Assembly: GCF_025486315.1 (NCBI RefSeq)
Contig: NZ_JAOOPY010000009.1
Location: forward strand, 124,001 to 188,000
Direction of reading: 5' to 3'
Length of the DNA: 64,000 nucleotides
Source of the DNA: Variovorax sp. N23
GTDB taxonomy: Bacteria; Pseudomonadota; Gammaproteobacteria; Burkholderiales; Burkholderiaceae_C
Both the position numbers and the translations under genes were made by a program. Numbering within the stretch: position 1 is the stretch's first letter; each line of letters begins with the position of its first letter. The notes beneath the pieces were generated by a model, which did no database searches, was not told where the DNA came from, and worked only from the letters and a program-made list of their open reading frames with translations. Below are positions 59,912-64,000 of the stretch, piece after piece.

Positions 59912-60823
59912 CTATCGGCCGGCCGCGTTCGGCGTCGAGTAGTCGTAGCGCGGGCCCGGCCCGGCGGTGACCGGCGGGCCGAGGTCCTGCTGGCCCGTGG
60001 TGGCCACGCTGCCGACGGGCTGCGCTGGGGATGTCATCGGAAGCGGCTCACGCGGGCCGGGGCCTGACACGACCGGCGGACCGGCATCCTGGTAGTTCGG
60101 CGCCGACGTCATGGCCGGCGGGCGCGAGGGTTCGACCCAGCCGCCGAAATCGGCGGGACGCACCTCGGAAGGCGGCGGCCGCACGCGTTCTCTTGTCGCC
60201 GCCTGGCGTTGCGGCGCCTGTCGCTCGCGCGCTTCGGCGGCGGGGCGTTGCGCTGCGGGCGGTACGGTCGATGCTGGGCGAGGCGCGCGCGCTGTCGGGG
60301 TGGCTGATCGCGGCGGTGCGTCGGTCGCTGCAGCGGTGCTGGGCGATGGCGCAGCGGTTGCAGGCCTATTGCTCGGCGCCACGCTCGAACTGGCCGGGGC
60401 AGGCGATGCCGCCACCGGCGGCGTCTCCGCACCGACCTGCGCCGCAGGGAGTTGCGTCGGCACCTTGCTGCCCGTGAGCATGTACAGGCTCCAGGCGATG
60501 AAGCCGATCATCACGGCCAGCCCGGCCATGCCGAACTTGAACCAGAAGCTGCTGTTGCTGGCCTCAGGCAGCGGCATCGGACGGGAGTGCACCGTTCGCG
60601 GCGCGTCGAAGCGGCTGTCGCCATGGGCCGCACCCACACCTGCGGCCGCGAGCGGCACCGGAGCCGTCGCTGGCGGCAGCGGTGCACGCGTGGGGGCCCG
60701 CGTCGACCCGATCGACGGCTCCGCGCCGAGCCGCGCGGCACACGCTTCGCAGAAGCGAGCGTCCGCACGGTTGCGTTGGCCGCACTCAGGGCAGGCAGTC
60801 GTCAATGACTTGGGTTGGGGCAT
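59912..60823 (-). CDS. Zinc-ribbon, single-span membrane protein, function unknown
   Basis: The 303-residue protein starts with a zinc ribbon (CPECGQRN ... FCEACAARL), has one membrane segment (about residues 96-117; FGMAGLAVMIGFIAW) and a long Pro/Ala/Arg-rich low-complexity tail with two near-repeats (QDAGPPVVSGPGPR and QDLGPPVTAGPGPR). The function is not recognisable. The tail is presumably periplasmic or extracellular. It converges with the enamidase-like gene (8-base gap). Codon use fits the host, unlike the next gene. Confidence 0.72.
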   Translation of the reverse strand: MPQPKSLTTACPECGQRNRADARFCEACAARLGAEPSIGSTRAPTRAPLPPATAPVPLAAAGVGAAHGDSRFDAPRTVHSRPMPLPEASNSSFWFKFGMAGLAVMIGFIAWSLYMLTGSKVPTQLPAAQVGAETPPVAASPAPASSSVAPSNRPATAAPSPSTAAATDAPPRSATPTARAPRPASTVPPAAQRPAAEARERQAPQRQAATRERVRPPPSEVRPADFGGWVEPSRPPAMTSAPNYQDAGPPVVSGPGPREPLPMTSPAQPVGSVATTGQQDLGPPVTAGPGPRYDYSTPNAAGR

Positions 60824-60987
60824 AGCGCTTCACTGTGCATGAAAGTGAAGCCTTGGGTTGTCGGTGAGCGCCGGGAGCGCGTTTCGACATGTGACCGGCA
60901 CCCGCGCATGCGCCGTGGCTCCGACGTTCACGGCCTGCTCAACGCCACCAAGTATGCTCACAGCACGACCATCGACACGGAGCCAGG

Positions 60988-62322
60988 ATGCAAACGATTG
61001 CCTCATATCTGCTGAATACCCCTGAACTGACCCCTGACCAGATCGCTCAAAGATTGCCCGCACTGGACGGGCTTTTTGAAAGATGGCTTGTGAAGAAGGG
61101 GGCTGATGCTCCGCTAGAAAAGGAAGGGTTCTTCAAGTCCAAGACCCAGCGGGACGATGCGGGCCTATACCGAATCGACAAACACGCAAACGAGAAAGAT
61201 GCCGTTACGGAATACAAGCTGGAGGAGAAATCTCGGGCTGGGCTGAACTTCACAACGCACCTTGCCGTACTCACTACTACCGACCGATTGACGCTGTACG
61301 CCAACCTGACTGTATCCAATCCCGAAGACTCTGTCGCCCAAATTTTCACCGATGCAAAGTGCCCGGAAGTCATCCGAGATGCAATCAATCTTTTCGACGA
61401 TTGGCGCTATTTCGACAACCCGTTGTCGACGTCAGTCACGCGGGTGAACGATAGAGAAGGGGCGCAAGCCCTCGCGACGCGACTCAGGGGCGGCAGTTCG
61501 CGAAAGCTGCCGGTGGTGGTTGTTTCTGAAGTCGATGGCGAAGAAGTTTGGCCCGGAATTGCAGACCAGATCGCTCATGATCTTTCCGGCGCGGCGGAAA
61601 TCTACCGAATTAACGAAGAGGCTTCGGGCGACTTCACAAGTGCTGTAGGCAAAATTGATTCCTGCTATCTCGGCGCAATTCGGATCTATTGGCCAATCCG
61701 CGGCAGCGAAAACTTTCCTCGCTCGACTGTTTGGACTGCGTCACGCCTTCTGCCAGAAGACGCATCGAAGGACTACGAATACTCATCGCGCTTTCGCTCG
61801 CAGCTGAGGAATCGTGTCCTTGCAGCGATGTCGATATCCATCCAGGAGCCACAACAGATCGACGCCATTAAAAAAGACGAGATCAGAGGAAGGATCAAGA
61901 AGCTCGAAGCGCGCGCGGTCGACTACGAGGCAGCACTTAACCTTATCGACCAACTGCAAGCAACCAACGAAGCGCTCAGGATAGAGCTGGATGAGATCAA
62001 GAGAAGGCGAGCCTCGCTTGAGTACCAGCTCCAATATGCCACCGAAGCAAGTGTCGTCAACCCACAGGCGGCACCCGCCTCAAACGATGAATCTAGCCCG
62101 CCGCAGCCCGGCGAGGTGCGGTTCTATAAAAAGATCAACGAAGCTGGCGACCACGACAAGTTCAAAATAGTCAATGACTGCAATCACAATAAGTGGCAAA
62201 GCTCGAAACCTGCTGACAAGGCGAGGAAGGGCGTAATAAGGCATGAAGGCAGAGACGATTGGAAGTCGATGCAGCACTGCGCTAAGTGCACCGGTCCTGG
62301 CATGTGGCGGGTCCAGTGGTAG
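60988..62322 (+). CDS. AT-richer orphan protein with coiled coil and C-terminal Cys motif
   Basis: The 444-residue protein has no family I can name. Residues 1-280 look globular and mixed alpha/beta; about 285-345 is a strongly charged coiled coil (IDAIKKDEIRGRIKKL, RIELDEIKRRRASL); the tail has two Cys (QHCAKCTGPG) and ends WRVQW. Third-position GC is clearly lower than in every other gene here, with frequent AAA, GAA and ATT, which suggests recent transfer. It lies alone between a zinc-ribbon protein and metH. Proteins of this size and codon bias next to housekeeping genes are often accessory or defence genes, but no catalytic motif was found. Confidence 0.75.
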   Translation: MQTIASYLLNTPELTPDQIAQRLPALDGLFERWLVKKGADAPLEKEGFFKSKTQRDDAGLYRIDKHANEKDAVTEYKLEEKSRAGLNFTTHLAVLTTTDRLTLYANLTVSNPEDSVAQIFTDAKCPEVIRDAINLFDDWRYFDNPLSTSVTRVNDREGAQALATRLRGGSSRKLPVVVVSEVDGEEVWPGIADQIAHDLSGAAEIYRINEEASGDFTSAVGKIDSCYLGAIRIYWPIRGSENFPRSTVWTASRLLPEDASKDYEYSSRFRSQLRNRVLAAMSISIQEPQQIDAIKKDEIRGRIKKLEARAVDYEAALNLIDQLQATNEALRIELDEIKRRRASLEYQLQYATEASVVNPQAAPASNDESSPPQPGEVRFYKKINEAGDHDKFKIVNDCNHNKWQSSKPADKARKGVIRHEGRDDWKSMQHCAKCTGPGMWRVQW

Positions 62323-62491
62323 TCGACTAAAAGGGCCGGTTAGTTCGGATGGATGGTGATGCCACGCAACCTGCATAGAGATAGCACTCCGACGCACAAC
62401 CACGGTGGCTAAAAATCTGGTAGTTGTGTCATGAGTCGGAATCTGGCCTGGAAGTACTTTGCTGCGCTCGGTCTGTTCACAGCTATAACGC

Positions 62492-62508
62492 CTGCCGGAA
62501 CGCGGCAG
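62492..62508. terminator. Small hairpin between convergent genes
   Basis: CTGCCG and CGGCAG form a 6-bp stem with a 5-base loop, followed on the plus strand by ATTTAAA. It lies just past the metH stop and could serve as a weak bidirectional terminator for the 60988 gene and metH. The rest of 62323-62510 shows no gene. Confidence 0.35.
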
Positions 62509-62510
62509 AT

Positions 62511-64000
<1,490 letters not shown>

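Overview
The window reads as chromosomal DNA of a high-GC betaproteobacterium, most likely a Comamonadaceae member close to Variovorax. This rests on very GC-rich third codon positions, a Bug-type solute receptor, a TorF-type porin beside glnK-amtB, a split-type cobalamin methionine synthase fragment and Liv-type ABC uptake. No RNA genes, intact insertion sequences, prophage or CRISPR array were seen. The taxonomic call is inference from gene content, not a search.

Layout. 1-4035: end of an AmpG-like permease, then a translationally coupled ketosynthase / chain-length-factor-like / halogenase-like flavoprotein trio that looks like the tail of an aryl-polyene or xanthomonadin-type pigment cluster. 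4140-6205: OmpR-type two-component system. 6307-9303: surface polysaccharide genes (O-antigen ligase/polymerase and two family-2 glycosyltransferases). 9314-20386: mostly housekeeping (zf-CHCC protein, ilvE, rdgC, radA, HpaI-type aldolase, Bug receptor, ketopantoate reductase, alr, lplT, glutathione peroxidase). 20406-30967: an envelope/adhesion region with a DUF1266 protein, secreted hypotheticals, a decayed adhesin remnant, an OmpA-type lipoprotein, a 1243-residue trimeric autotransporter adhesin, and a divergent response regulator plus CHASE2 histidine kinase. 31057-35240: glycolate oxidase subunits glcF and glcE with a DUF1275 protein between them and an SMP-30 lactonase. 35481-38206: porin-glnK-amtB, preceded by a good sigma-54 promoter and NtrC-like sites. 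38422-43170: comM, an SDR, an FAA-hydrolase-family protein and a PlsC-type acyltransferase.

43171-59903 is the most distinctive block. Eleven minus-strand genes with short gaps encode, from promoter to end: a 6-hydroxynicotinate-reductase-like iron-sulfur protein, a UPF0280 protein, two DUF1185 paralogues, a complete Liv-type ABC transporter (binding protein, fused LivH-LivM permease, LivG, LivF), an exported nicotinamidase-like hydrolase, and a NicA/NicB-like molybdenum dehydrogenase whose large subunit ends in a three-heme cytochrome. Divergent from it lie a ferredoxin-NADP reductase, a TetR regulator and an enamidase-like amidohydrolase. Together they suggest uptake of nicotinamide/nicotinate, oxidation to 6-hydroxynicotinate and then a reductive ring-opening route of the kind known from anaerobic Eubacterium barkeri, instead of the aerobic NicC route. 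The DUF1185 and UPF0280 proteins are candidates for unassigned steps.

59912-64000: a zinc-ribbon membrane protein, an AT-richer orphan gene that looks acquired, and the C-terminal part of metH. Three copies of one roughly 80-base element sit directly after the stop codons of the first response regulator, amtB and fpr, always in the same orientation relative to the gene.
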